A program made the translations under genes and the position numbers. From JACQFZ01 sp036381895 (lineage in GTDB: Bacteria; Pseudomonadota; Gammaproteobacteria; Acidiferrobacterales; Sulfurifustaceae), in assembly GCA_036381895.1 (NCBI GenBank), contig DASVBY010000047.1:1-64000 (forward strand): DNA of 64,000 bases, written 5' to 3'. Positions 1 through 11,619 of this stretch are shown here, in pieces (the first letter of the stretch is position 1; every line of letters starts with the position of its first letter). The notes below the pieces were generated by a model. It was not told where the DNA came from, ran no database searches, and worked only from the letters and a program-made list of their open reading frames with translations.

Positions 1-1030
1 GCGCACGCAGCGTCGGGACCAGCGGCGGCTGCGCCTCGCCCATCATGCGCCGCAGCGCCGGCTGCACGAACTGATAGAACGTCACCATGACGGCCACGGG
101 ATTTCCCGGCAGTCCGAAGAAGGACGCCTGGCCGATGCGCCCGAACGCGAGCGGCCGCCCGGGACGCATCGCCACCTGCCAAAAGCTGATGCGCCCGAGC
201 GACCCGAGGATCTCCTTGATGTAGTCGGCCTCCCCGACCGAGACGCCGCCCGTCGTAATGATCGCATCGGCGCTCGCCGCCGCTTCGGTCAGCGCGCGGC
301 GTACGTCCTCGCGCCGGTCGCGCACCACACCCATGTCGAGCAGCTCCACCCCGAGCTCGGTGAGCATCCCGTAAAGCGTGTAGCGGTTGCTGTCGTACAC
401 CTGTCCCGGTACGAGCGTCTCGCCGAGCGAGCGCAGCTCGTCGCCGGTCGAGAAGAACGCGACGCGCGGGCGGCGGTAGACCGCCACCTCGCCGAGGCCG
501 AGGGACGCGAGCATGCCGAGCTCGGCCGGGCCCAGGCGCTTACCGCGCGCGAGCGCCACCTGCCCGCGGGCGATGTCCTCGCCTGCGCGGCGCACGTTGC
601 GCGCGTCGTGCCGGTCGCAGTCGATCACCGCGCGCCCGCCTTCGGCGCGCACGTTCTCGGCCGCCACCACCGTATCCGTGCCCGCCGGCATCGGTGCGCC
701 GGTCATGATCTGCACGCAACCTCCCGGCGGCACCGTTCCTTCGTACGGCCGCCCGGCCCATGCGGTGCCGACGATTGCGAACTCCTTCTTGCCCTGCGCC
801 GGCAGCCCGGCGCCGGCGAGCGCGTAACCGTCCACCGCCGCGTTCGTGTGCGCCGGCACGTCGATCGGCGACGCCACGTCCTCGGCCAGCACGCGCCTGA
901 GCGCCGCACGCAGCGCGAGCCGCTCGGTCGTGCTCACTACCGCCACCTCCGCGAGCACGCGCGCCCGCGCCTCCTCCACGCTCAGGCGATCGGGACGCGG
1001 GCGGCTCATCGGCGCTCTCGCTTCGCTCAT
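1..1030 (-). CDS. moeA: Molybdopterin molybdenumtransferase MoeA (3' end beyond window)
   Basis: MoeA inserts molybdate into adenylylated molybdopterin, the last common step of molybdenum cofactor synthesis in the cytoplasm. About 343 codons are visible. The reading frame shows the MoeA hallmarks: an N-terminal segment with the motif AAVDGYAL, a stretch ending in PAGTDTVV, the MPT-binding TTGGVSVGEADY loop, and the FGLPGNPVAV motif near the window edge. The start ATG overlaps the mobB stop (ATGA), so it is translationally coupled as the third gene of mobA-mobB-moeA. The last roughly 60-70 codons are outside the window. The family assignment is firm; only completeness is unknown. Confidence 0.93.
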   Translation of the reverse strand, partial: MSEARAPMSRPRPDRLSVEEARARVLAEVAVVSTTERLALRAALRRVLAEDVASPIDVPAHTNAAVDGYALAGAGLPAQGKKEFAIVGTAWAGRPYEGTVPPGGCVQIMTGAPMPAGTDTVVAAENVRAEGGRAVIDCDRHDARNVRRAGEDIARGQVALARGKRLGPAELGMLASLGLGEVAVYRRPRVAFFSTGDELRSLGETLVPGQVYDSNRYTLYGMLTELGVELLDMGVVRDRREDVRRALTEAAASADAIITTGGVSVGEADYIKEILGSLGRISFWQVAMRPGRPLAFGRIGQASFFGLPGNPVAVMVTFYQFVQPALRRMMGEAQPPLVPTLRA

Positions 1031-1590
1031 GGTGTCACGACCGGTGTCCGGTCGCCGCGCTCGTGCCCCCCGCGTGCATGCGCCAGCATGAACTCGACGA
1101 TCTGCTCCGGGCGGTTCAAATCGAGCATCGGCAGGGGCGGCGGCGGTTCGAGCGGCGCGTCGGTCGCGATCGCGATGATCGAGGAATCGAGCGGATAGAG
1201 CAGCGGATGCCCGAGGCTCGGCCGGTGCAGCTCGATCTTCGGAAACGCTTCCGCCTTGAATCCTTCGACGAGGATCAGATCGAGACGGTCTCGATCGAGC
1301 CGCTCGAGCAGCTCCTCGAGCCGCGGCTCGAACGCATCGCCGGTTTCGGTGACGAGCGCCCAGCGATGGCGCGAGGCGACGAGCATCTGGGTCGCGCCGG
1401 CCTTGCGCAGCTCATAGCTGTCCTTCCCGGGGACGTCGGTGTCGAAGGAATGGTGCGCGTGCTTCACCACCGCGACACGCAGGCCGCGGCCGCGCAGCGC
1501 CGGCAGCACCTTGCGCAGCAGCGTGGTCTTGCCGGTCCCGCTATACGCCGCGACGCCGAGCACCGGCACGCTGCTCGCCCGCTTCAGCAT
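1027..1590 (-). CDS. mobB: Molybdopterin-guanine dinucleotide biosynthesis adapter MobB
   Basis: MobB is a small GTP-binding P-loop protein that assists MobA in attaching GMP to molybdopterin, giving the bis-MGD form used by formate dehydrogenases. The 187-residue product starts MLKRASSVPVLG and has a Walker A loop (SGTGKTTLL) near residues 16-24. It also has the VVKHAHHSFDTDVPGKDS region and the LVEGFK motif typical of MobB. The open frame continues upstream, but the sequence there is mobA read out of frame, so I place the start at the ATG inside the mobA 3' end (7 bp overlap). The stop overlaps the moeA start. Confidence 0.92.
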   Translation of the reverse strand: MLKRASSVPVLGVAAYSGTGKTTLLRKVLPALRGRGLRVAVVKHAHHSFDTDVPGKDSYELRKAGATQMLVASRHRWALVTETGDAFEPRLEELLERLDRDRLDLILVEGFKAEAFPKIELHRPSLGHPLLYPLDSSIIAIATDAPLEPPPPLPMLDLNRPEQIVEFMLAHARGGHERGDRTPVVTP

Positions 1591-2225
1591 GTCGACTGGG
1601 CCCGCAGCCGCGCCTCCACCGCGCGCTGCTCCTCGGGATCGTTGACGTTCATGAAAGCCTCCGCACAGTCGCTGAAATCCGCCGCCGCGACGCGGTGACG
1701 CTCGAACCAGCGGTCGATCTTGCGCTCGCCGGCCGCGAGAAATGCGTGCAGGCTCGGCGCGAGCGTGCATTTCAGCAGCAGGAAGACCGGGTGCGCGCGC
1801 GCGCCGTCGTGCGCGTACACGATGTCCGCGTCGTGGCGCGCGAGCGCCGCGGCGAGGCGCGCGACGAGATCGGCCCCGATCAGCGGCGAATCGCACGGCA
1901 CGGTGACGAGCAGCGGTGTGCGTGCTACGGCGAGCGCGGCCGCGACGCCCGCGAGCGGTCCCTGGAAGCCGCTGAGCGCATCCGTCACTACCGGGTAGCC
2001 GAGCGCCTCGTAGCGCGCCTGATTGCGATTCGCGCTGATCAGGAGCGCCCCCACCTGGGGTCGCAGCCGCTCGATGACGTGCTCCACCATCGGCCGTCCG
2101 TTGACGAGCACCCACCCCTTGTCTTCCCCGCCCATGCGGCTGCCGCGTCCGCCGGCCAGGATCACGCCGGTGATGCTCTGCGCTGCGAACGCGGTTGCCG
2201 GACTGCCGGCCGGATTCGTTTGCAT
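1584..2225 (-). CDS. mobA: Molybdenum cofactor guanylyltransferase MobA
   Basis: MobA transfers GMP from GTP to molybdopterin to make the guanine dinucleotide cofactor. The 213-residue product carries the nucleotidyltransferase signature LAGGRGSRMGGEDKGW near residues 22-37 and the PCDSPL metal-binding motif near residue 110. The usual C-terminal F-x-N-V-N-D-P element is present. I chose the ATG at 2225 because the family begins shortly before the LAGG motif; the frame stays open for another 107 codons that show no family similarity. It heads the mobA-mobB-moeA operon, whose products are needed by the formate dehydrogenase encoded at 12-17 kb. Confidence 0.93.
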   Translation of the reverse strand: MQTNPAGSPATAFAAQSITGVILAGGRGSRMGGEDKGWVLVNGRPMVEHVIERLRPQVGALLISANRNQARYEALGYPVVTDALSGFQGPLAGVAAALAVARTPLLVTVPCDSPLIGADLVARLAAALARHDADIVYAHDGARAHPVFLLLKCTLAPSLHAFLAAGERKIDRWFERHRVAAADFSDCAEAFMNVNDPEEQRAVEARLRAQSTC

Positions 2226-2557
2226 CTCCGTCACGTCGCCCCCCAACCCGCCCGGCCGCCCGCCCGCGGCCGGCGCGAGCAAGCCAAATCCCTTCGACCC
2301 GTGGGTGTTTGTCGGGCGGACACTCGCAACCCGGATACCATTTCGGATGCCCCGCAAGCAAGGCGCATCAAGTGTAACTGATTTGACACCACTATCGGAT
2401 TGACGCATGGTAATGCCCATCTGCGTCGAAATGTCACAACGGGCGAGACAGGCGGCCCTTCCGGAGCGCCGGTCTCGCCGTTTCTCCGCCGCCGGTTCCT
2501 CGGCGGGGACTGCGAGGACGGACCATCGTGGATGATTCGAGACCAAGGTGACGCACG
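2226..2557. other. Divergent intergenic region between mobA and the response regulator
   Basis: This 332 bp stretch separates the leftward mob genes from the rightward two-component genes. I see no gene in it. It contains the dyad listed at 2402-2427 and a TTGACA-like hexamer at 2383-2388, which has no well-spaced -10 partner. Promoters for both directions should lie here. Confidence 0.5.
2402..2427. promoter_or_regulatory. Inverted repeat, possible operator
   Basis: Perfect 6-base arms GACGCA and TGCGTC are separated by 14 bases. Just inside the arms lie TGG and CCA, offset by two bases. The arms are about two helical turns apart, as expected for a dimeric regulator. It sits 131 bases before the response-regulator start. 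Function is inferred only. Confidence 0.35.
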
Positions 2558-3994
<1,437 letters not shown>

Positions 3995-4027
3995 CGGACC
4001 GGACCCGCGCGGCGGCAGGGAGCGGAC

Positions 4028-6053
<2,026 letters not shown>

Positions 6054-6061
<8 letters not shown>

Positions 6062-6281
6062 TACAGGTTTCAACGAAGAGGTGTTCAATATCGAAGTACG
6101 CAAGTTCCTGAAGCGCGTCGGCGTGACCTCGCAGCGCGAGCTTGAGCGCGCGGTGCGCGAGGCGCTCGCCTCCGGGCGGCTGAAGGGAACCGAGCGGTTG
6201 CGCGTGGAAATGACGCTCGCGCTGCCCGACGCGGGATTGACCCACCGGATCGAGGACGAACTCAGGCTGAGCCAGGATTAG
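6054..6281 (+). CDS. Small conserved protein, DUF6494-like
   Basis: A 75-residue soluble protein beginning MADTGFNEEVFN, with a central V-R-K-F-L-K-x-V-G-V-x-S-Q-R-E segment that matches what I recall of the DUF6494 family. No catalytic motif or membrane segment is visible. The ATG lies inside the end of the kinase gene (8 bp overlap), so it belongs to the same transcript as the two-component pair. Function is unknown; the helical, charged character would suit a small regulatory or adaptor protein. Confidence 0.75.
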
Positions 6282-6342
6282 CGCGGGCTCGAGACCGCGG
6301 CCGCGACGCGCGAACGCGCACGGGTGCGACGCCGAACCCGAG

Positions 6343-6909
6343 ATGACGAGCGCCGACCGCGAACGCTGGGACCGCAAATACGCGGCCGGCAACCCGTCCC
6401 CGGCGCCGGCGCCGAACCCGCTGCTCGCGCGCTTCGCGCATCTGCTCGACGGCCGCGGGGTCGCGCTCGACGTCGCCTGCGGCATCGGTCAGAACGCGAT
6501 CGCCCTCGCCGCGCGCGGCTACCGCGTGCTCGGCGTCGACGGCAGCCGCCGCGCGCTCGAGCATGCACGCGCCGCAATCGCCGAACGCGGTCTGGCGGTG
6601 CAGCTCGTCCACGCCGATCTCGACACCTTCGCGCTCGCGCCGGACGCCTGCGCGCTGATCGCGGTGTTCCGTTATCTCGACCGAAGGCTGTTCGTGCGGC
6701 TCAGGGAGTGGCTCGCGCCCGGCGGCCTGCTGCTGTACGAGACCTTCAACGTGAATCAGCGCCGCGTTGCGCCGCAGATGAACCCCGACTACCTGCTCGC
6801 GCCGGGTGAGCTGGCGCGCGCGTTCGAAGACTTCCAGACGATCGGGACCAACGATGCCCCGGCGAATACGTCCGCACTGACATACTGGGTCGGACGCAGG
6901 CCGCGTTGA
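6343..6909 (+). CDS. Class I SAM-dependent methyltransferase, TehB-like
   Basis: A 188-residue cytoplasmic methyltransferase. The N-terminal ERWDRKYA start, motif I LDVACGIGQNAIALA (about residues 43-57), the acidic end of strand 2 (GVDGS) and a post-motif segment LAPGGLLLYETFN are all visible. The layout resembles TehB-type small methyltransferases, but the substrate cannot be read from sequence. It follows the DUF6494-like gene after 61 bp on the same strand and may be cotranscribed. Confidence 0.8.
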   Translation: MTSADRERWDRKYAAGNPSPAPAPNPLLARFAHLLDGRGVALDVACGIGQNAIALAARGYRVLGVDGSRRALEHARAAIAERGLAVQLVHADLDTFALAPDACALIAVFRYLDRRLFVRLREWLAPGGLLLYETFNVNQRRVAPQMNPDYLLAPGELARAFEDFQTIGTNDAPANTSALTYWVGRRPR

Positions 6910-6967
6910 GCGCGCTCGATCGGTCTGGCCGCGCCGAGCGCGAACGGCACGGACACCGGAACCGGGT

Positions 6968-8065
6968 TCAGCGGGTGGACTCGTGCATGTCCGGGCGCGG
7001 GTCCGACCGGGCCGCGCCGCCGGGGAGCGCATTGCGGATACGACGGGAGAAGTCGGGCCCGCTCCCGGCGGCTTCGGCATGCTCGTTGATGCGGGAGCGG
7101 GCGCGCAACGTCTCGAACGGCAGTTCCCGGTTCAGCAACCCGCTCTCGTAGAGATACCGATCGGCCCAGCCGTTGAGGTAGTGGCGCAGGTCGAAGTTGC
7201 GCGCCCGCCCGGCCGCGCGGCCGTAACGAACGATATTGATGGTGCAATTGCTCTTGATCAGGTGATACCACTCCGGACGCTCGGCGAGCGCGTTGATCCG
7301 CTCGAGGTACACCAGGAACAGCCGGCGCGCGCCCTCCGGCGTCACGCGCAGCGGATAGAGATAGACCGCCTCGTCGCGATGGCTGGTGCGCACGCCCACG
7401 ATGTCGCGTTCCTCGCCTACCACGTAGATCAGCTCGAACTGCTTGAACAGTGAAGCGATCGGATCGAAGGCTTCGCCCTGTTCCGGCCGGGTCTCGATCG
7501 AGATCGCAATCGGGTCGACATCATCGAAGTTGAAGCTCACGAACGTATGCGCGACCGGCCCCGGCATCCAGTAGGAGATGTAGAAGTCCACCGAATTCAA
7601 GCGCGACAGGGACACCTCGCGCACGATGTACCGGACGGTGAAATCGTGCTCGCTGCGATACGCGAAATCACGCACCCCCGTCAGGCGCACGCGGTCCCCG
7701 TCGACGAAGGCCCGCGGCATCACCGCCACCTCGGCGCGCCACGCGCGCTCGTGCAGGGGAGGGATCGAGATTTCCCACAGGATGACGCCCGCAAGGACCG
7801 CTGCGAACGCCGCCCGTGCCCGCGGCCCGCGATGGCGCCGAAGCGCCCACGCGCCCAGAACAACAAAGGCCGCGGCGAGTGTCAGCCGCAACCACCACCA
7901 GGGGAGGTTGGAGTAATAGATGGCGAGGCCGCCCCACGCCACAATCAGCAGCCGGACGAGAGATCCGAGCACCGCACGAAGCCAATGCGCAGGCGTTGCG
8001 AGCCACGATGCCGCGCGCCGCGCGGCGGCGGCAACGGTCGTCCGTTGCGACGTTACCCGCTTCAT
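6968..8065 (-). CDS. Membrane protein with DUF4105 (Lnb-type periplasmic) domain
   Basis: A 365-residue inner-membrane protein. From the ATG at 8065 there are about three hydrophobic helices within residues 35-110. A periplasmic domain follows with motifs seen in DUF4105 proteins: HTFVSFNF near the middle and the YHLIKSNCTIN segment with a conserved Cys. Some DUF4105 domains are fused to lipoprotein N-acyltransferase (Lnb) enzymes, which suggests a thiol-acyl or protease-like role, but function here is unproven. The frame is open upstream for 67 more codons, but the MKRVTSQ start gives a normal membrane-protein N-terminus. A second DUF4105 gene occurs at 58458-60356. Confidence 0.75.
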   Translation of the reverse strand: MKRVTSQRTTVAAAARRAASWLATPAHWLRAVLGSLVRLLIVAWGGLAIYYSNLPWWWLRLTLAAAFVVLGAWALRRHRGPRARAAFAAVLAGVILWEISIPPLHERAWRAEVAVMPRAFVDGDRVRLTGVRDFAYRSEHDFTVRYIVREVSLSRLNSVDFYISYWMPGPVAHTFVSFNFDDVDPIAISIETRPEQGEAFDPIASLFKQFELIYVVGEERDIVGVRTSHRDEAVYLYPLRVTPEGARRLFLVYLERINALAERPEWYHLIKSNCTINIVRYGRAAGRARNFDLRHYLNGWADRYLYESGLLNRELPFETLRARSRINEHAEAAGSGPDFSRRIRNALPGGAARSDPRPDMHESTR

Positions 8066-8394
8066 CGCGCCGCGCCTGCCCGCGCCGGGGCGCGCCGCGC
8101 GGTATCGCGCCGACAGGCGGCAGTGTCGGCGTCCGGCGCGGCGATTTCCGCCCGCACGATCGCTTCGATGCCACCGGCATCGAAAGCGCAGACCGGACGG
8201 AATTTGCTCCTCGCGACTCGGGTCAACGATCCGCGAGCAGGAACCGTTGTCGCCGGCATCGGCCACGCGCGTGCTCGCGCCCGCGTCGAGCGAAAGACAT
8301 CCTGCGGTTCGTGTTCCTTCAGGAGCGGAGGCGCGGACCCGCCGGCGCTATCGCGCGCAACGCGCACCGCGGAACCGCAGGGCAAGGTCGGCAT
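8062..8394 (-). CDS. Possible small hypothetical protein upstream of the DUF4105 gene
   Basis: A 110-codon frame starts at an ATG preceded by a strong AGGAGG ribosome site five to six bases upstream, and ends with an ATGA overlap onto the DUF4105 start. Those two signals support translation. The predicted product is Ala- and Arg-rich, has no domain or signal peptide I recognise, and codon third positions are less G+C-rich than in sure genes here. It could instead be a leader that only couples translation. The rest of the gap (8395-8555) shows nothing I can name. Confidence 0.35.
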   Translation of the reverse strand: MPTLPCGSAVRVARDSAGGSAPPLLKEHEPQDVFRSTRARARAWPMPATTVPARGSLTRVARSKFRPVCAFDAGGIEAIVRAEIAAPDADTAACRRDTARRAPARAGAAR

Positions 8395-8555
8395 CCCAGC
8401 CTCCTGGCGTGCACCGACACGAGCGGCGCCGGGCGCAGCGTCGTCGATCGCATCCTCGTTGCGCCGACTCAGCACCTGGACCGCGTGACGGCGACAAGGA
8501 GACGGCGAGGATCGAGCCGCTTTCCGCGCGCCGTCCGCGGCGGCGGGAACTCCTC

Positions 8556-9035
8556 TCAGTCCTCGACGATCGTCCAGATCTTTACGCGCTCGTGATCGAG
8601 ACCGCTCGGCGGCCGCACGATGCGAAAGCTCTCCTCGATTCCGTCCGCGCCGAGCGTGCGCTCGAGCGCGAGCAGCGTGTGCCGCGGATGATCGCACACG
8701 CTCGCCGCGAACTCCGCTTCCTCTTGCGCGGCCGCGCGCGCCACCTCGAGGTTCGGAGCGCCGTAGTGTTCGACGAAGCGCGCGGCAAGGCGTTCGATCA
8801 CCTGCAGATACTCGTACAGGCTGATCTCGTCGACCTGCACCAGGGTGCTCCAGCCGAACGTTTCGGTCCCGAGGAACCCCGAGCGAAACGCCTGGCGCGC
8901 TTTGCCTTCGAGGCGCTCGATGTCGGCGTCGAGAAACGCGAACGCGCCGGGCACCGCCCATTCGCCAGGACGTGCCGCGACTTCATAGACGCGCTCGTCG
9001 GAAGGATCGAGCCGGACTACCCGTGGAAACAACAT
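8556..9035 (-). CDS. Conserved hypothetical protein, DUF6505-like
   Basis: A 159-residue soluble protein starting MLFPRVVRLDPSDERV. It contains a PGEWAVPGAFAF segment, a FLGTETFGWSTLV segment and a C-terminal HTLLALERTL segment, which I associate with the DUF6505 family. No catalytic residues are obvious. I take the ATG at 9035 rather than the longer frame to 9113 because the family begins at this Met and the upstream part is unlike it. It is divergent from the Rieske-like gene with a 96 bp shared upstream region. Function unknown. Confidence 0.65.
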   Translation of the reverse strand: MLFPRVVRLDPSDERVYEVAARPGEWAVPGAFAFLDADIERLEGKARQAFRSGFLGTETFGWSTLVQVDEISLYEYLQVIERLAARFVEHYGAPNLEVARAAAQEEAEFAASVCDHPRHTLLALERTLGADGIEESFRIVRPPSGLDHERVKIWTIVED

Positions 9036-9131
9036 GCCTCTGCTCGCGGGAGGAATGACATTTGCCTTGTTCGGCTGTACGTGATTCTGCTTGAATATGG
9101 CCGGCGCCGCCAATCACCATCGGAGGCCACG

Positions 9132-9872
9132 ATGAGTGCCGATTCCGATCCCTCCCGCCGCCGTTTCGTGCGCCTTTGCGCCGCCACAGCTGCCCTGGTC
9201 GGCGCCCATCCGGCGCTGCTCGCGCAACCCGCGGGCGTGCAGCGAAAGTACGAACGGGTCCGGCTGGTCGACGAGCGCGACAGACCGGTCACGGCCAGGA
9301 GCTTGCGCGTCGGGGAGAACTACCTTTTTTACTATCCCTATGTAACGACGCCCTGCTTCCTGCTCAATCTCGGCACGCGTACCGAGCCGACGGCGCTGCG
9401 CACCGAGCGCGGCGAGTCGTATGAATGGAACGGCGGCATCGGGCCGCGGCGCGCGATCGTCGCGTTCGCGGCGATCTGCGCGCACAAGCTTTCGCACCCT
9501 GCGCGCGAGGTGAGCTTCATCAATTACCGGCACGGGGAGGCGACTTTTCGGGGCGCGTCCGAACGGACGACGCGCCGGGCGCAGGTGATCTACTGCTGCT
9601 CCGAGAAGAGCGTATACGATCCGCTGCGCGGTGCCGCGGTGCTCGGCGGCCCGGCCACGCAGCCGCTCACCGCGATCCTGCTCGAGGAGGGAGAGAACGG
9701 CGCGCTGTACGCGACCGGCACTGCGGGCGGCGAGCTCTACGATCTTTTCTTCGAGCGCTTCTCGTCGCGCCTCGCGCTCGAGTTCCGCACGAGCGACGTG
9801 CGCCGGCGGGTGACCGGCAGCGCCACCGTAGTGCCGCTCGCCGCTTACTGCCGCAACCAGATCCTCTGCTAG
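9132..9872 (+). CDS. Tat-exported Rieske-like protein with altered second ligand motif
   Basis: A 246-residue protein with an N-terminal twin-arginine signal (SRRRFVRL followed by a hydrophobic Ala/Leu stretch and AQPA), so a folded cofactor protein in the periplasm is expected. A Rieske-type pattern is visible: C116-A-H118 in AICAHKL, then about 36 residues later C155-C-S-E158 in YCCSEKSVYDP, followed by the GG-P-A-x-Q-P-L tail common after Rieske motif 2. The usual second histidine is replaced by Glu158, so the cluster may be unusual, or absent. The upstream open frame is not coding; the ATG at 9132 follows a GGAGG site. An electron-transfer role near formate dehydrogenase is inference. Confidence 0.7.
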   Translation: MSADSDPSRRRFVRLCAATAALVGAHPALLAQPAGVQRKYERVRLVDERDRPVTARSLRVGENYLFYYPYVTTPCFLLNLGTRTEPTALRTERGESYEWNGGIGPRRAIVAFAAICAHKLSHPAREVSFINYRHGEATFRGASERTTRRAQVIYCCSEKSVYDPLRGAAVLGGPATQPLTAILLEEGENGALYATGTAGGELYDLFFERFSSRLALEFRTSDVRRRVTGSATVVPLAAYCRNQILC

Positions 9873-10040
9873 CCGTTCGTCGAAAACGGCCACGTCGCTC
9901 CTGAGGCTGCCGTTCGAGACGTAAACGCGCCGGGCACGAACACCTTCCGCTATACGGAGGATCGACGGCGACGCTCCCGGGCAAGCATCCGCCGGCGGTC
10001 AGCGGAAGACCGAGCCCGCTTTCAAGCCATGGCCGCGGCG

Positions 10041-10838
10041 TCAATTGCGCCGCGCGCCGTTCAGCCGCAGCGCGAGCGCCCGATGTCCCTGCAGTGCCGC
10101 AAGCGTACCTGGGGTGCGTCCGTCCCGGTCGCGGGCGGCCGGATCCGCGCCGGCGTCGATCAGTAGCTGCACGATGTCCTCGTAGCCCTGGGCCGCAGCG
10201 TGATGCAGCGCGCTGTGGCCGTTCTCGTCGCGCGCGTCGACGTCCGTGCGGTGCGTCCCCAGCAGCGCGCGCACGCTGGCGGCGCGGTTGGCGTCGGCGG
10301 CGCGCATGAGCGCCGTCCAGCCGTAGATGTCCGGGATGTTCGGATCGGCGCCGTGCTCGAGCAGCAGCCGGACGATCCCGTCGAAGCCGCGGGCAGCGGC
10401 GAGCGTGAGGGCAGTCCAGCCGTTGGCGGCGCGGGCATTCAACGACGCGCCGTGCTCGATGAGCAGCGCGACCGCGCCCGCGTCGCCGGCCGTGGCCGCA
10501 TACATGAGCGCGGTGCCGCCCCGGCTGTTGGCCGCATCCACGCGCGCGCCGCGGGCGAGGAGCGCACGCAGCAGTCCGTGGCGACCCTCCGCGGCCGCGA
10601 GCATCAGGGCGGTCTGTCCGTTCTCGCCGGGCCGGTTGACGTCCGCGCCCGCGGCCACGAGACGCACGACAGCCTTGGCATCGTGCGCTTTAATCGCCTC
10701 CGTCCACGGGTCGCCGGCAAGTCCCGCCGCCGGGAGGAAGAGCGCGAGCAGCAGCGCCGGCAGCCGCGCGCCGACGCGATGGAAACGGGGGTGGGAACTG
10801 GCGGCGAACAGAGAGGCGGATCGGGCCGTTCGATCCAT
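10041..10838 (-). CDS. Exported ankyrin-repeat protein
   Basis: A 265-residue protein with an N-terminal signal peptide (hydrophobic LPALLLALFLPAAGLAG around residues 27-43) followed by about six ankyrin repeats. These show the recurring G-x-T-A-L-x-x-A-A-x-x-G and LLLEHGADPN patterns. It is probably periplasmic and binds a protein partner. It is the last gene of the leftward formate dehydrogenase/moa run, starting 8 bp after the moaE stop, so it is likely cotranscribed. Its partner is unknown; protection of an exported redox enzyme or of SodC would fit the context but is a guess. Confidence 0.85.
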   Translation of the reverse strand: MDRTARSASLFAASSHPRFHRVGARLPALLLALFLPAAGLAGDPWTEAIKAHDAKAVVRLVAAGADVNRPGENGQTALMLAAAEGRHGLLRALLARGARVDAANSRGGTALMYAATAGDAGAVALLIEHGASLNARAANGWTALTLAAARGFDGIVRLLLEHGADPNIPDIYGWTALMRAADANRAASVRALLGTHRTDVDARDENGHSALHHAAAQGYEDIVQLLIDAGADPAARDRDGRTPGTLAALQGHRALALRLNGARRN

Positions 10839-10846
10839 GCCGCGGC

Positions 10847-11311
10847 TCAGCCGTGCGCTTCGACCGTATACCCTTCGGCCGGCGCGTTCCGCTCGACCCA
10901 GCGCGCCGCCGACGCGCGCTCCTCCTTTTTCCAGAACGGCGCGCGGCTCTTGAGCTCCTCGATCAGATAGCGGCAGGCCGCGAAGGCAGCGTCGCGGTGC
11001 GCCGACCAGGCGGCCACGAGCACGATCGGATCGCCCGGGAGCAGCGGACCTACGCGATGCAGCACGAGCGCGTCGAGGATCGGCCAGCGCTGCTTGGCTT
11101 CTGCCACGATGCGCTCGAGATGCCTCTCGGTCATGCCCGGATAGTGCTCGAGCGTCATCGCGCGCACGGGCTCGCCGTCGTTGAAATCGCGCATGGTGCC
11201 GACGAAGCTGGCGGTGGCGCCCGCCGCCCCGCGGCCGCTCAAGAATCGCTCCTGGTAGCGGCGCAGCTCCTCGTAGGGCTCGAACGCGCTGGTGCGCACC
11301 TCCGCCGGCAT
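10847..11311 (-). CDS. moaE: Molybdopterin synthase catalytic subunit MoaE
   Basis: MoaE converts precursor Z (cPMP) to molybdopterin, using sulfur from MoaD thiocarboxylate. The 154-residue protein shows the family landmarks G-A-x-A-S-F-V-G-T-M-R, LEHYPGMTER and the C-terminal APFWKKE region, which carries the active lysines. It directly follows moaD (2 bp gap), as is common. Its placement downstream of sodC and the formate dehydrogenase genes suggests cofactor supply is coupled to enzyme expression. Confidence 0.95.
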   Translation of the reverse strand: MPAEVRTSAFEPYEELRRYQERFLSGRGAAGATASFVGTMRDFNDGEPVRAMTLEHYPGMTERHLERIVAEAKQRWPILDALVLHRVGPLLPGDPIVLVAAWSAHRDAAFAACRYLIEELKSRAPFWKKEERASAARWVERNAPAEGYTVEAHG

Positions 11312-11313
11312 CG

Positions 11314-11547
11314 TCAGCCTCCGGTGACCGGCGGGAAGAACGCTACCTCGTCGCCCTCCTTCACCGGGTGATCGAGATCGGCATACTCCAGATTCACCGC
11401 GACCAGCGTGTTCGCAGGCAGTGGTTTGCCGCCGGTGATGTGCGCCCAGAGCTCCGCCACCGTGCGTGCGTGCACGGGCGATACTGCGTCCTCCGCCCGC
11501 CCCATGCGCTCGCGCAGGCTTGCAAAATACTTGACCTGAATCGCCAT
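11314..11547 (-). CDS. moaD: Molybdopterin synthase sulfur carrier subunit MoaD
   Basis: A ubiquitin-like sulfur carrier of 77 residues. It begins MAIQVKYFASLRERMG and ends in the essential Gly-Gly (PPVTGG), which is adenylylated and thiocarboxylated before donating sulfur in the MoaE reaction. The gene is 2 bp upstream of moaE and 72 bp downstream of sodC. The ancestral ThiS/MoaD fold is supported by the DEVAFFPPV segment near the C-terminus. Confidence 0.95.
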   Translation of the reverse strand: MAIQVKYFASLRERMGRAEDAVSPVHARTVAELWAHITGGKPLPANTLVAVNLEYADLDHPVKEGDEVAFFPPVTGG

Positions 11548-11619
11548 TTCGCCTGGTCCGTGATTTCGGGGAACGAAGGGATCATACCCCGTCGCGGCGG
11601 GCGGGGCACGCCCGGGGCG

